Part shown: positions 16,079-23,203 of the stretch, piece by piece | How the letters are laid out: each line of letters opens with the position of its first letter | Position numbering within the stretch: the first letter of the stretch is position 1 | Source: an uncultured Clostridia bacterium | GTDB lineage: Bacteria; Bacillota; Clostridia; Oscillospirales; Acutalibacteraceae | Assembly (NCBI GenBank): GCA_947624835.1 | Contig: CANQLX010000012.1 | Location: 1 to 39,294 of the forward strand | Direction of reading: 5' to 3' | Length of the DNA stretch: 39,294 nucleotides | Position numbers and translations under genes: made by a program | The notes under the pieces: generated by a model | What the model saw: only the letters and a program-made list of their open reading frames with translations | The model's database searches: none | What the model was told of the DNA's origin: nothing

Positions 16079-16347
16079 CGGTGTGCCGCCGCTGTCAATC
16101 CGTAATTACTTTACCCTGGTCAATTAGTTTACGGCTCGACCATTAATTCACTTAGGGCAACAAGCAAGCGGCGTGCCGCCGCTGTCAATCCGTAATTACT
16201 TTACCCTGGTCAATTAGTTTACAGCTCGACCATTAATTCACTTAGGGCAACAAGCAAGCGGCGTGCCGCCGCTGTCAATCCGTAATTACTTTACTCAGGT
16301 CAATTAGTTTATGGCTCGACCATTAATTCACTTAGGTCAACACAAGC
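16078..16347. repeat. Three tandem copies of a 90-bp repeat
   Basis: Units run 16078-16167, 16168-16257 and 16258-16347, each opening with GCGG(T/C)GTGCCGCCGC and ending near CAACAAGCAA. Units differ at only a few positions (for example TTACCCTGG versus TTACTCAGG, TTTACGG versus TTTACAG and TTTATGG). Each unit holds two possible stems: GCGGC...GCCGC and TGGTC...GACCA. There is no coding frame. The first unit touches the spoIIIAH stop, and the array lies between convergent spoIIIAH and hydG. Confidence 0.9.
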
Positions 16348-16372
16348 AATAAGTTTGTCATTTCATATTGCA

Positions 16373-16394
16373 GAAAGCCTCGCAAGAGGCTTTC
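16373..16394. terminator. Perfect hairpin between spoIIIAH and hydG
   Basis: GAAAGCCTC (16373-16381) pairs with GAGGCTTTC (16386-16394) on a GCAA loop. It sits between convergent transcription units. There is no T-run on either side, so termination would rely on the stem or on Rho. Confidence 0.55.
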
Positions 16395-16448
16395 ACAATA
16401 CTGTACTTAATGCACACCGACAGGCAAACTCATACCCCGGCACTAAAA

Positions 16449-17891
16449 TCAAAAGCGGAAGTCACGTTTGCCGCCTACTTTGATTTGTTCGAGATAATCT
16501 ATTGCACGCTGCCTGCGTTTCTCATCGGGTACTTTCTGTATCTCCTTTGCAATAAGCTCCTCGCCGATTTTCTTTGTTTCGGGAGATGCGTAATCTACAA
16601 GATATTCCTGTAACGTCATAAGAGCATTAGGGTGACAACAATTCTGAATCTGTCCGACCTTGCAAAGAGCCATAAAACGATCGCCCGTCCTGCCTTCACG
16701 GTAACAGGCGGTACAGAAAGAGGGGATAAATCCCTTGCCCATAAGCCACCTTACAACCTCATCAAGAGTACGCTGATCCGATACGTCAAACTGCTCCGTA
16801 TCATGCGGTCTTTCCTCCGTCGTATATCCGCCGACAGATGTCCTCGATGCACCTGAAATCTGCGATACTCCGAGATCAAGAACCTTGTCACGGCAGGACT
16901 CACTTTCCCTCGTTGAAATAATCATACCCGTGTACGGAACAGCAATTCTGATACAGGCAATAATCTTTGCAAAAATGTCATCGTCAATTCCGTTGTCAAA
17001 AACAGACGGGTCAATGTCGGATGCTCTTTTAATCCTCGGAATACTGATCGTATGCGGACCTACACCGTGAACCGCTTCAAGATGCTCTGCGTGCATAAGT
17101 ATTCCTGCAAATTCGTATTTGTACATCTCCAAACCGAAAAGTACTCCCAGTCCTACATCATCAATACCACCCTCCATGGCTCTGTCCATAGCTTCGGTAT
17201 GATATGCATAATTATGCTTGGGTCCTGCCGGATGAAGCTTTTCATAACTCTCCTTATGATAGGTTTCCTGAAACAGAATATATGTGCCGATGCCTGCTTC
17301 CTTGAGCTTTCTGTAATTCTCAACAGTAGTGGCAGCTATATTCACATTAACACGGCGGATTGCTCCGTTTTTATGCTTAATTGAATAAATTGTATTGATA
17401 CATTCAAGCACATACTCAATAGGATTATTTACAGGGTCTTCACCACATTCGATCGCAAGACGCTTATGTCCCATATCCTGCAGAGCAATAACCTCAGCCC
17501 GCACCTCATCCTGAGTAAGCTTTTTCCTCGGTATCTGCCTGTTTTGATAATGATATGGGCAATACACACATTTGTTTACACAGTAATTTGAAAGATAAAG
17601 CGGTGCAAACATAACTATCCTGTTGCCGTAAAATGCCTCCTTAATCTCCTTTGCAAGGGTATACATTTTTTCGTTAAGCTCCGGAATATCACAGGCAAGA
17701 AGAACACTTGCGTCACGGTGGGAAAGTCCTGCACATTCCACACCCCGTCCGGTTTTTCTCGGTCTTGCCTTATCAAGAATTTCCTCAATAAGTTCACGGT
17801 TGTGTTTGTTCTGCTCTGCATATTTGAGAGTTTCAAGAATTTCGTTGTGGTCGATAAATTCCTCGGCCTTGAGTGATTTGGGATTATACAT
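16449..17891 (-). CDS. hydG: [FeFe]-hydrogenase maturation radical SAM protein HydG
   Basis: HydG cleaves tyrosine and builds the CO- and CN-carrying iron synthon used for the hydrogenase H-cluster. The 480-residue protein has the radical SAM motif C104-x3-C108-x2-C111 (NYCVNKCVYCPYHYQN). The C-terminal auxiliary-cluster motif CTACYREGRTGDRF continues to a CC pair that gives the expected C-x2-C-x22-C spacing. This pair of motifs separates HydG from ThiH and HydE. FLFQETYHKESYEKLH-like and GPHTISIPRI segments are typical. A small ACT-like hydrogenase regulator lies 85 bases upstream on the same strand. No hydrogenase structural gene, hydE or hydF is in the window. Confidence 0.95.
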   Translation of the reverse strand: MYNPKSLKAEEFIDHNEILETLKYAEQNKHNRELIEEILDKARPRKTGRGVECAGLSHRDASVLLACDIPELNEKMYTLAKEIKEAFYGNRIVMFAPLYLSNYCVNKCVYCPYHYQNRQIPRKKLTQDEVRAEVIALQDMGHKRLAIECGEDPVNNPIEYVLECINTIYSIKHKNGAIRRVNVNIAATTVENYRKLKEAGIGTYILFQETYHKESYEKLHPAGPKHNYAYHTEAMDRAMEGGIDDVGLGVLFGLEMYKYEFAGILMHAEHLEAVHGVGPHTISIPRIKRASDIDPSVFDNGIDDDIFAKIIACIRIAVPYTGMIISTRESESCRDKVLDLGVSQISGASRTSVGGYTTEERPHDTEQFDVSDQRTLDEVVRWLMGKGFIPSFCTACYREGRTGDRFMALCKVGQIQNCCHPNALMTLQEYLVDYASPETKKIGEELIAKEIQKVPDEKRRQRAIDYLEQIKVGGKRDFRF

Positions 17892-17976
17892 TTACAAAAT
17901 CTCCTTTATACTATATATTATTTCTGTTTTATAATCGGTAAAAGGTCTAACATAGATCCGAAACCGTACCGCAAAA

Positions 17977-18234
17977 TCATTCGCTGAAAATATATTTTGA
18001 ATAAGCGGTTTTTGTACTTACTCCGTCCAGCTTTCCGAGATTTCCGGAGAGTGCGGAAATAATATCCTGCGGCGAATCAATAACAATGCAGATAATGGAT
18101 ATACCCCTTTGCTTATAGGGGATACCCATACGCCCCACGATATAATCGCTGTAGCTGCTTATAAGCTTGTTTACCTCCTCAACGGAGTTTGAATTTTCAA
18201 GAATAATACTGATAACAGCAACACGGTTTTCCAT
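17977..18234 (-). CDS. TM1266-type iron-only hydrogenase system regulator
   Basis: The 85-residue protein has an ACT-like beta-alpha-beta fold: MENRVAVISIILENSNSVEE, then a YSDYIVGRMGIPYKQRGISI segment and ICIVIDSPQDIISALSGNLG. This matches the small NikR-C/ACT-like proteins annotated as putative iron-only hydrogenase system regulators, which usually lie next to hydE/hydG. No DNA-binding domain is visible, so regulation may be through ligand binding or a partner. The start at 18234 has AAGGGAT 8 bases upstream. The gene is headed by its own promoter and a leader with an intrinsic terminator. Confidence 0.85.
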   Translation of the reverse strand: MENRVAVISIILENSNSVEEVNKLISSYSDYIVGRMGIPYKQRGISIICIVIDSPQDIISALSGNLGKLDGVSTKTAYSKYIFSE

Positions 18235-18254
18235 TAGCTCATCCCTTCCAAAAT

Positions 18255-18338
18255 AAAAAAGCCGTGCCGAAAGGCACAGCTACACAGCAATGTATCAGAG
18301 CCTTTCACCTCAATAAAATTTCGGTGTCAGTTTCCTAC
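18255..18338 (-). ncRNA. Structured leader RNA with intrinsic terminator ahead of the hydrogenase regulator-hydG unit
   Basis: From a start near 18338 the minus-strand RNA can form CAGU/ACUG and CACC/GGUG stems in its first 45 bases. It then repeats GCUGUG twice, and closes with the terminator stem GCUGUGCC-UUUC-GGCACGGC (18280-18261) and six U (18260-18255). The coding sequence starts 21 bases later. A terminator between a promoter and its gene is the layout of an attenuator or transcriptional riboswitch. I could not match it to any riboswitch class I know. Confidence 0.5.
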
Positions 18339-18344
18339 TGCATC

Positions 18345-18373
18345 ATTATACAATAAACCTACAAATTTTTCAA
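18345..18373 (-). promoter_or_regulatory. Sigma-A promoter of the hydrogenase regulator-hydG unit
   Basis: On minus, -35 TTGAAA (18373-18368) and -10 TATAAT (18350-18345) are separated by exactly 17 bases. It lies downstream of the sigG terminator, so the regulator and hydG have their own transcription start. Confidence 0.8.
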
Positions 18374-18409
18374 TACCTATTTTAAATTTTATAAATATTT
18401 ACAGATAAG

Positions 18410-18446
18410 AAAACCGTCTTATCCCATTTAGGAATAAAACGGTTTT
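18410..18446. terminator. sigG terminator hairpin
   Basis: AAAACCGT (18410-18417) is complementary to ACGGTTTT (18439-18446), and the stem extends inward with G-U pairs. It starts 5 bases past the sigG stop on the minus strand. The T-run is better on the plus strand, so it may act in both directions. Confidence 0.7.
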
Positions 18447-18450
18447 TTTA

Positions 18451-19233
18451 TTACAGTTGCTTTTTAATTTTACTCAGGGCGGTTTTTTCAAGCCTTGATA
18501 CCTGTGCTTGACTTATCCCTATCTCCTCCGCAATCTCCATTTGAGTTTTACCTTTTATATATCTCATGGTAAGAATCTTTCTTTCACGCTCAGCCAGAGC
18601 TTTGACAGCCTCCTTTATTGCAATATGCTCAAGCCAGCGGTTATCGTCATTGTCGTCACCGAGCGTATCCATAATATAGACAGTATCCGCACCGTCGGAA
18701 TATACCGGCTCATATATTGAAACAGGCTCGACAATCGCCTCAAGGGCAAGAACCACATTTTCGCTCGGTATATCAAGTGCTTTTGCTATTTCCTCCACTG
18801 TAGGCTCTCTGCCGGTTTCGGCAGTAATCCTTTCCTTTGCCTGCATAGCTTTATATGCCGTATCCTTTATCGAACGGCTTACCCTGACGGAATTATAATC
18901 ACGCAGATACCTACGTATTTCACCTATAATCATAGGGACGCCATATGTGGAAAATCTTACATCCTTATCACAATTGAAATTATCTATTGCCTTTATCAGA
19001 CCTATACAGCCAACTTGAAACAGGTCGTCGGGATTTTCTCCACGCCCCGCAAACCTCTGAATAACGCTGAGAACAAGACGAAGATTCCCGTTTATCATTT
19101 CATCCCTTGCGGCTTCCGCCTCTTTTGGGGTACCGTTTTTCATAATGCCGAGGAGCTCCTGTTTTTTTTCCTCGGATATGACCTTAAGTTTTGCGGTGTT
19201 TACACCACAGATTTCAACTTTATTAAAAACCAC
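18451..19233 (-). CDS. sigG: RNA polymerase sporulation sigma factor SigG
   Basis: The 260-residue sigma-70-family protein begins with GTG at 19233 behind GGAGG. The N-terminal tag MVFNKVEICGVNTAKLKV is the SigG-specific start seen in B. subtilis (NKVEICGV). Region 2 is DDLFQVGCIGLIKAIDNFNC followed by VRFSTYGVPMIIGEIRRYLR. Region 4 holds the HTH: KGKTQMEIAEEIGISQAQVS. The length equals the B. subtilis protein. SigG directs late forespore transcription and depends on the SpoIIIA-SpoIIQ channel encoded about 3 kb away, so the window holds both the channel and the sigma factor it supports. It is not next to sigE/spoIIGA here. Confidence 0.95.
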   Translation of the reverse strand: MVFNKVEICGVNTAKLKVISEEKKQELLGIMKNGTPKEAEAARDEMINGNLRLVLSVIQRFAGRGENPDDLFQVGCIGLIKAIDNFNCDKDVRFSTYGVPMIIGEIRRYLRDYNSVRVSRSIKDTAYKAMQAKERITAETGREPTVEEIAKALDIPSENVVLALEAIVEPVSIYEPVYSDGADTVYIMDTLGDDNDDNRWLEHIAIKEAVKALAERERKILTMRYIKGKTQMEIAEEIGISQAQVSRLEKTALSKIKKQL

Positions 19234-19295
19234 GATAATACCTCCTTGATTTTATAGAAGTATTACCGCAGTTTACAAAAATTATTCAAAAATAA

Positions 19296-19325
19296 AGGCA
19301 GTCAATGCAAACACACCGACTGCCT
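19296..19325 (-). terminator. Ferredoxin gene terminator
   Basis: On minus, AGGCAGTC (19325-19318) pairs with GACTGCCT (19303-19296) and is followed by TTATTTTTG. It begins about 20 bases after the ferredoxin stop. Confidence 0.85.
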
Positions 19326-19345
19326 GAGTAAACAATTCTGAAAAA

Positions 19346-19516
19346 TTATTCACCTGAAGGTGCACCCACAGGACAGACTCCCGCACAAGCACCGCAATCA
19401 AGACAAGCATCGGGATTAACCTCATACTTGCCATCGCCCTCGGAGATAGCTCCGGCAGGACATTCGCTCTCACATGCACCGCAAGCGATACATTCATCGG
19501 AAATTTTGTAAGCCAT
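19346..19516 (-). CDS. 2[4Fe-4S] clostridial-type ferredoxin (56 aa)
   Basis: Translation of the minus strand from ATG 19516 gives MAYKISDECIACGACESECP, then AGAISEGDGKYEVNPDACLD and CGACAGVCPVGAPSGE, ending at TAA 19348-19346. There are two CxxCxxCxxxCP motifs (CIACGACESECP and CLDCGACAGVCP), so it should carry two [4Fe-4S] clusters and act as a low-potential electron carrier, for example for [FeFe]-hydrogenase and pyruvate:ferredoxin oxidoreductase. A consensus AAGGAGGC site lies 5 bases upstream. It has its own terminator. Length is normal for the family. Proximity to hydG suggests, but does not prove, a shared role in hydrogen metabolism. Confidence 0.95.
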   Translation of the reverse strand: MAYKISDECIACGACESECPAGAISEGDGKYEVNPDACLDCGACAGVCPVGAPSGE

Positions 19517-19671
19517 AAACAAGCCTCCTTAAATAGATTTCTTTTAGTAATTATAACACTTTTTCCAAAAAAAGCAATAGCTTTATAAAAAATAATATTG
19601 TAAAATAGAGTTATACATCACATTTTTTGGAGAATATAAAGGAGATTTAATAAATTTTGTCAGTTCAAAAT

Positions 19672-20547
19672 TTACCCGAAGCTTTTTTTAAGACATTCAA
19701 GCAAACGTCCGGCAATAGGAGTGAAAACCTGATATTTCCGCCATATAAGATATATTTTTGTTTCAAGTTCCGGATATAACGGTCTGAATACAAGACCGCT
19801 GCCTTCACTTGTATCGACAAGATGCTCAAGCGTCAGAAGATAACCCAAACCCTCCCTTACGAAAAGAGAGCCGTTATATGAAAGCCTGAAGGAACCTTCG
19901 AGACGGAGGTCGTTAATTCTTTCGGGCTGCCATTTTGCAATATCCCTGCGCCAGCCCTGTTCGGAACAGAAAAGCGGAAGCCCTATCAGATCATCAACGG
20001 TAATTTCTTTTTTCTCGGAAAGCTCGGAATTTGCTGGAATAATAAGTCCCCATGTATCCGCTTCGGGGAAAGTTAAATAATCGTACTTTGATATATTGGG
20101 TGTTTCGGCGAGAACGGCAAAGTCTATAACACCTCTGTCAAGTTTTTCCGTGACCTGTTCGGTATCTCCGCTTGTTATATGATAGTGGAGATCCGGACAG
20201 ATATTTTTAAATTTTTTTATTTCTGCCGCAAGGAATCTTATTTGATAAGACTCCGCCAAACCGAAGTATATATCCCCTCCCACAACGTCATCAAGCATTA
20301 GAAATTCCCCCAGAATTTTATCTGCCATTTTAACGAGATCCTCAGCTCGTTTTCTGAGAAGTATTCCTTCCTCCGTAAGCTCTATCCTAAAGCTATGACG
20401 TATAAAGAGCTTTTTGCCCAATTCATCTTCAAGCGACTGTATTTGTTTTGATAGAGTAGGCTGCGTCACATGAAGAATTTCAGCTGTCCGTGTCATATTT
20501 TCCTCTCTTGCCGCAGCAAGAAAATATCTCATGGTTCTAAGTTCCAT
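19672..20547 (-). CDS. LysR-family transcriptional regulator
   Basis: The 291-residue protein has the LysR N-terminal HTH (MELRTMRYFLAAAREENMTR, TAEILHVTQPTLSKQIQSLE, DELGKKLFIR) and a periplasmic-binding-protein-like effector domain (about 90-290; GDIYFGLAESYQIRFLAAEI, GVIDFAVLAETPN). Length is normal. The start at 20547 has AGGAGG 7 bases upstream. It diverges from an alpha/beta hydrolase gene, and LysR proteins often control the divergent neighbour. A palindrome lies 27 bases upstream of its start. The effector is unknown. Confidence 0.92.
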   Translation of the reverse strand: MELRTMRYFLAAAREENMTRTAEILHVTQPTLSKQIQSLEDELGKKLFIRHSFRIELTEEGILLRKRAEDLVKMADKILGEFLMLDDVVGGDIYFGLAESYQIRFLAAEIKKFKNICPDLHYHITSGDTEQVTEKLDRGVIDFAVLAETPNISKYDYLTFPEADTWGLIIPANSELSEKKEITVDDLIGLPLFCSEQGWRRDIAKWQPERINDLRLEGSFRLSYNGSLFVREGLGYLLTLEHLVDTSEGSGLVFRPLYPELETKIYLIWRKYQVFTPIAGRLLECLKKSFG

Positions 20548-20573
20548 ATTGCCTCCTATGATATTCCGAAAAA

Positions 20574-20596
20574 TTATAATATGATATAAATTATAA
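20574..20596. promoter_or_regulatory. Candidate LysR operator
   Basis: TTATAAT (20574-20580) and ATTATAA (20590-20596) form an inverted repeat with a 9-base centre and fit the T-N11-A LysR box. It lies just upstream of the lysR start in the divergent intergenic region. The sequence is A+T-rich, so chance is possible. Confidence 0.45.
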
Positions 20597-20825
20597 CTAT
20601 TAGTAAGAATTAAGTCAATGATATATAATAAAATTAAACAGCAGATGGGAGTATATGACAGGGGACTTGAGGTAAGCCGACAGCAGGAGAGATTTATTTT
20701 TCCGATGAGTTACTTGTGCAGAAATTTATGCTTTATGGTAAAGCTGCATAAAAATTAAAGGAAGTCTTAACTCCCCGATTTTGTACTCCGTAATATTCTA
20801 ATCAAAGTGAAAGGCGGTATAAAAG

Positions 20826-21806
20826 ATGTTAGATAATGCAAAGCTTGAACTTACAAATGAATGGGATAAGGTATTTCCTAAGAGTGATAAGGTAAACCAC
20901 ATGAAGGTTACGTTCCGTAACCGTTACGGAATAACGCTTGCAGCGGATTTATATGAGCCGAAAAATGCCGTGGGTAAGCTTGCGGCTGTTGCAGTATGCG
21001 GTCCGTTCGGTGCAGTAAAGGAGCAGGCGTCGGGACTTTATGCACAGACAATGGCTGAAAGAGGATTTCTTACCGTTGCCTTTGACCCGTCCTTTACAGG
21101 AGAAAGCGGAGGTACACCAAGATATATGGCTTCACCGGATATAAATACCGAGGATTTTCAGGCGGCTGTTGATTTTCTGTCCGTTCAGAATAATGTTGAC
21201 AGCGAAAAAATAGGCATAATCGGAATATGCGGATGGGGAGGCATGGCACTAAATACTGCCGCACTTGATACAAGAATAAAGGCAACCGTTACATCAACAA
21301 TGTATGATATGAGCAGAGTTAATGCAAACGGATATTATGATGAAAATGACAGCCCCGATGACAGATATAATCTGCGTAAGGCTCTTAATGAACAGAGAAC
21401 AAAGGATTTCAAAAACGGCAGCTATGAACTTGGCGGCGGGGTTGTTGACCCTCTTCCTGAGGACGCACCATTCTTTGTTAAAGATTATTATGATTATTAT
21501 AAGACAAAAAGAGGGTATCACAAACGCTCGCTTAATTCCAACGGCGGCTGGAATAAAATCGGCTGTATGTCGTTTATAAATCAGCCTATTCTCTGCTACA
21601 GTGATGAAATACGGAGTGCAGTACTTATGATACACGGAGAAAAGGCACATTCGTGCTATTTCAGCAGGGACGCATATAAAAAGCTTAGGGGCGACAATAA
21701 GGAGCTTATGATAATACCGGATGCGGTTCATACGGATCTTTACGATGACATGAATGTTATAACCTTCGATAAGATACAGCATTTTTTTGAAAAATATCTC
21801 AAATAA
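20826..21806 (+). CDS. Alpha/beta hydrolase with a likely cysteine nucleophile
   Basis: The 326-residue protein has an alpha/beta-hydrolase core. RYGITLAADLYEP is the first strand pair and FDPSFTGESGGTP the oxyanion-side loop. The nucleophile elbow IGIIGICGWGGMALNTA has Cys where most relatives have Ser. LMIHGEKAHSC precedes the acid residue, and IPDAVHTDLYDD carries the catalytic His near the C-terminus. Close relatives with GIC(A/G)xGG elbows are common uncharacterised hydrolases, and dienelactone hydrolases also use Cys. There is no signal peptide. It is divergent from a LysR gene, which suggests inducible control. A hairpin terminator follows. The substrate is unknown. Confidence 0.88.
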   Translation: MLDNAKLELTNEWDKVFPKSDKVNHMKVTFRNRYGITLAADLYEPKNAVGKLAAVAVCGPFGAVKEQASGLYAQTMAERGFLTVAFDPSFTGESGGTPRYMASPDINTEDFQAAVDFLSVQNNVDSEKIGIIGICGWGGMALNTAALDTRIKATVTSTMYDMSRVNANGYYDENDSPDDRYNLRKALNEQRTKDFKNGSYELGGGVVDPLPEDAPFFVKDYYDYYKTKRGYHKRSLNSNGGWNKIGCMSFINQPILCYSDEIRSAVLMIHGEKAHSCYFSRDAYKKLRGDNKELMIIPDAVHTDLYDDMNVITFDKIQHFFEKYLK

Positions 21807-21833
21807 CATAAATACAGCGTTTTTTGTATTACG

Positions 21834-21868
21834 GCTGTCTGTTGTGCAGAGTATGCACGGCAGGCAGC
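21834..21868 (+). terminator. Terminator of the hydrolase gene
   Basis: GCTGTCTGTTGTGCA (21834-21848) can pair over 15 positions, three of them G-U, with TGCACGGCAGGCAGC (21854-21868) on a 5-base loop, then TTTCTGT. It lies about 28 bases after the stop. Confidence 0.65.
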
Positions 21869-21982
21869 TTTCTGTACAATATTCTTATCTATGATACTGC
21901 TGGGGATGTAAAAATAAAATCAGTGGAACTGTATAAATTTATAAAAGAGGCAGTTCCGGAACAGGAAATTATACTTATGCAC

Positions 21983-22023
21983 AGGCTGCCGTATAAGCAA
22001 TATTATGCTTACTGCGGCAGCCT
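21983..22023. other. Second hairpin in the 21.8-22.15 kb intergenic region
   Basis: AGGCTGCCG (21983-21991) is complementary to CGGCAGCCT (22015-22023), with an inner TAAGCA/TGCTTA stem. Apart from this, the first terminator and the promoter at 22081, I see nothing in the 21807-22158 gap. It may be a second terminator; GTATTTTAAT follows. Confidence 0.5.
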
Positions 22024-22080
22024 GTATTTTAATATGAAAGCTCAAAATATTAAATTTAGTATTTGATATAAAATTTACTC

Positions 22081-22109
22081 TTGATTATGACAGCGGGAAT
22101 GTTTATAAT
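22081..22109 (+). promoter_or_regulatory. Sigma-A promoter of the corA unit
   Basis: TTGATT (22081-22086) and TATAAT (22104-22109) are separated by exactly 17 bases. It lies 50 bases upstream of a short open frame and about 145 bases upstream of the corA start. Confidence 0.75.
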
Positions 22110-22158
22110 TATAATAGTGTTTTGTGTTCAGTCCGAACCGTTATGGAGGTGGTAATGT

Positions 22159-22269
22159 ATGAGTGACCCTTATGGTCGATATTTATTAAGCTTTGAAAAT
22201 TGGGGATATTATGCATTGCCGCATAGCCCTGCATACGGAAAGGACGATTTCTATGATAAATTATTATAA
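22159..22269 (+). CDS. Short upstream open reading frame overlapping corA (36 aa)
   Basis: ATG 22159 is 6 bases after a strong GGAGGTGG site. The frame reads MSDPYGRYLLSFENWGYYAL, then PHSPAYGKDDFYDKLL, and ends at TAA 22269, 17 bases inside corA in a different frame. It has better initiation signals than corA itself. In Salmonella a leader peptide upstream of corA controls expression by attenuation; that mechanism is known there, and its extension to this gene is only an analogy. It could instead be a real micro-protein or a coupling frame. Confidence 0.5.
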   Translation: MSDPYGRYLLSFENWGYYALPHSPAYGKDDFYDKLL

Positions 22270-23182
22270 AACCGTCAATGGCAGGATCGAAAAAATCAGC
22301 GGATATGAGATCGGCTGTTGGGTAAACTGTACTGCACCCGAGGATGACGAGGTTCAGTATCTTCTTAACTTTTTCAATATACCGCCTGAGCTTCTGCGTT
22401 CTGCACTTGACGAGGAAGAATCCGCCCATATAGACAACGAGGATGATACCACGCTTATAATTATGGACGTTCCTGTTGTGGAAAAGGCATCGGGGAGTAT
22501 ATCCTATTCGACAATGCCTGTCGGTATAATGATAACAAAAAATAATGTAATAACCGTTTCAGTAAAGGAAAGTACGATACTTACAGAATTTTCGGAGGGT
22601 GTCGTGCGTAATGTAATGACTCATTACAAAACACATTTTGTCCTGCATATAATGCTCAGAATGGCAACAAAATATCTGCAGTATCTGAAACAGATAGATA
22701 TGATAAGCAACAGGATTGAAAGAAATCTCCGCCGCTCGACAAAAAATAAGGAACTGAACCAGCTTCTTGATATAGAAAAATCCCTTGTATATTTTTCTTC
22801 CTCACTCAAGGCTGATGAGGTTACATTGGAAAAAATAATGAGAGGAAGATATATAAAGCTGTATGAAGATGATCAGGATCTGCTTGAGGATGTGCTTATA
22901 GAGATAAAGCAGGCTGTTGATATGGCGGCGCTTTATCTTAATATTCTCAACGGAACGATAGATGTTTTTGCCTCGATTATTTCAAATAACCTGAATTCGG
23001 TAATGAAAATACAGGCTTCGCTTACGCTTCTCGTTTCCGTTCCTACCGTTATCACGGGAATGTATGGAATGAATATAATCGGAGGTCTGCCTCTTGACAG
23101 TCTGTGGTGGTTTCCGCTTGTATTATCCGCCGCACTTATGCTTATACTGTATATTATACTGAAACGCAAAGGTATGTTTTGA
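22253..23182 (+). CDS. corA: CorA-family divalent cation (Mg2+) transporter
   Basis: I place the start at ATG 22253 (MINYYKTVNGRIEKIS), with GGAAAGGA about 7 bases upstream; an earlier ATG at 22193 would run through the short upstream frame and has no ribosome binding site. The 309-residue protein has the large cytoplasmic domain, a long stalk helix rich in charged residues, and two C-terminal membrane helices. The CorA signature YGMN is at residues 271-274 at the end of the first helix, and the tail ends in LKRKGMF. This predicts a homopentameric Mg2+ (or Co2+/Ni2+) channel in the cytoplasmic membrane. Length is normal. Confidence 0.92.
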   Translation: MINYYKTVNGRIEKISGYEIGCWVNCTAPEDDEVQYLLNFFNIPPELLRSALDEEESAHIDNEDDTTLIIMDVPVVEKASGSISYSTMPVGIMITKNNVITVSVKESTILTEFSEGVVRNVMTHYKTHFVLHIMLRMATKYLQYLKQIDMISNRIERNLRRSTKNKELNQLLDIEKSLVYFSSSLKADEVTLEKIMRGRYIKLYEDDQDLLEDVLIEIKQAVDMAALYLNILNGTIDVFASIISNNLNSVMKIQASLTLLVSVPTVITGMYGMNIIGGLPLDSLWWFPLVLSAALMLILYIILKRKGMF

Positions 23183-23203
23183 TATCCTGAAGGAGTGATT
23201 GGA

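Noticed and set aside
16078..16347. CRISPR array
   Set aside because: The 90-base units are repeated almost whole with no unique spacers between short repeats, and no cas gene is near.
18255..18338. A known riboswitch class (THF, TPP, SAM, FMN, fluoride, c-di-GMP, ZTP) in the hydG leader
   Set aside because: The conserved cores of these classes, as I know them, are absent; the leader is kept only as an unassigned attenuator candidate.
20644..20757. 37-codon frame upstream of the hydrolase
   Set aside because: No ribosome binding site and no protein-like pattern; left as untranslated leader.
21824..22066. 80-codon frame after the hydrolase gene
   Set aside because: It runs through two strong hairpins, has no ribosome binding site and an odd composition; the region reads as terminator and spacer.
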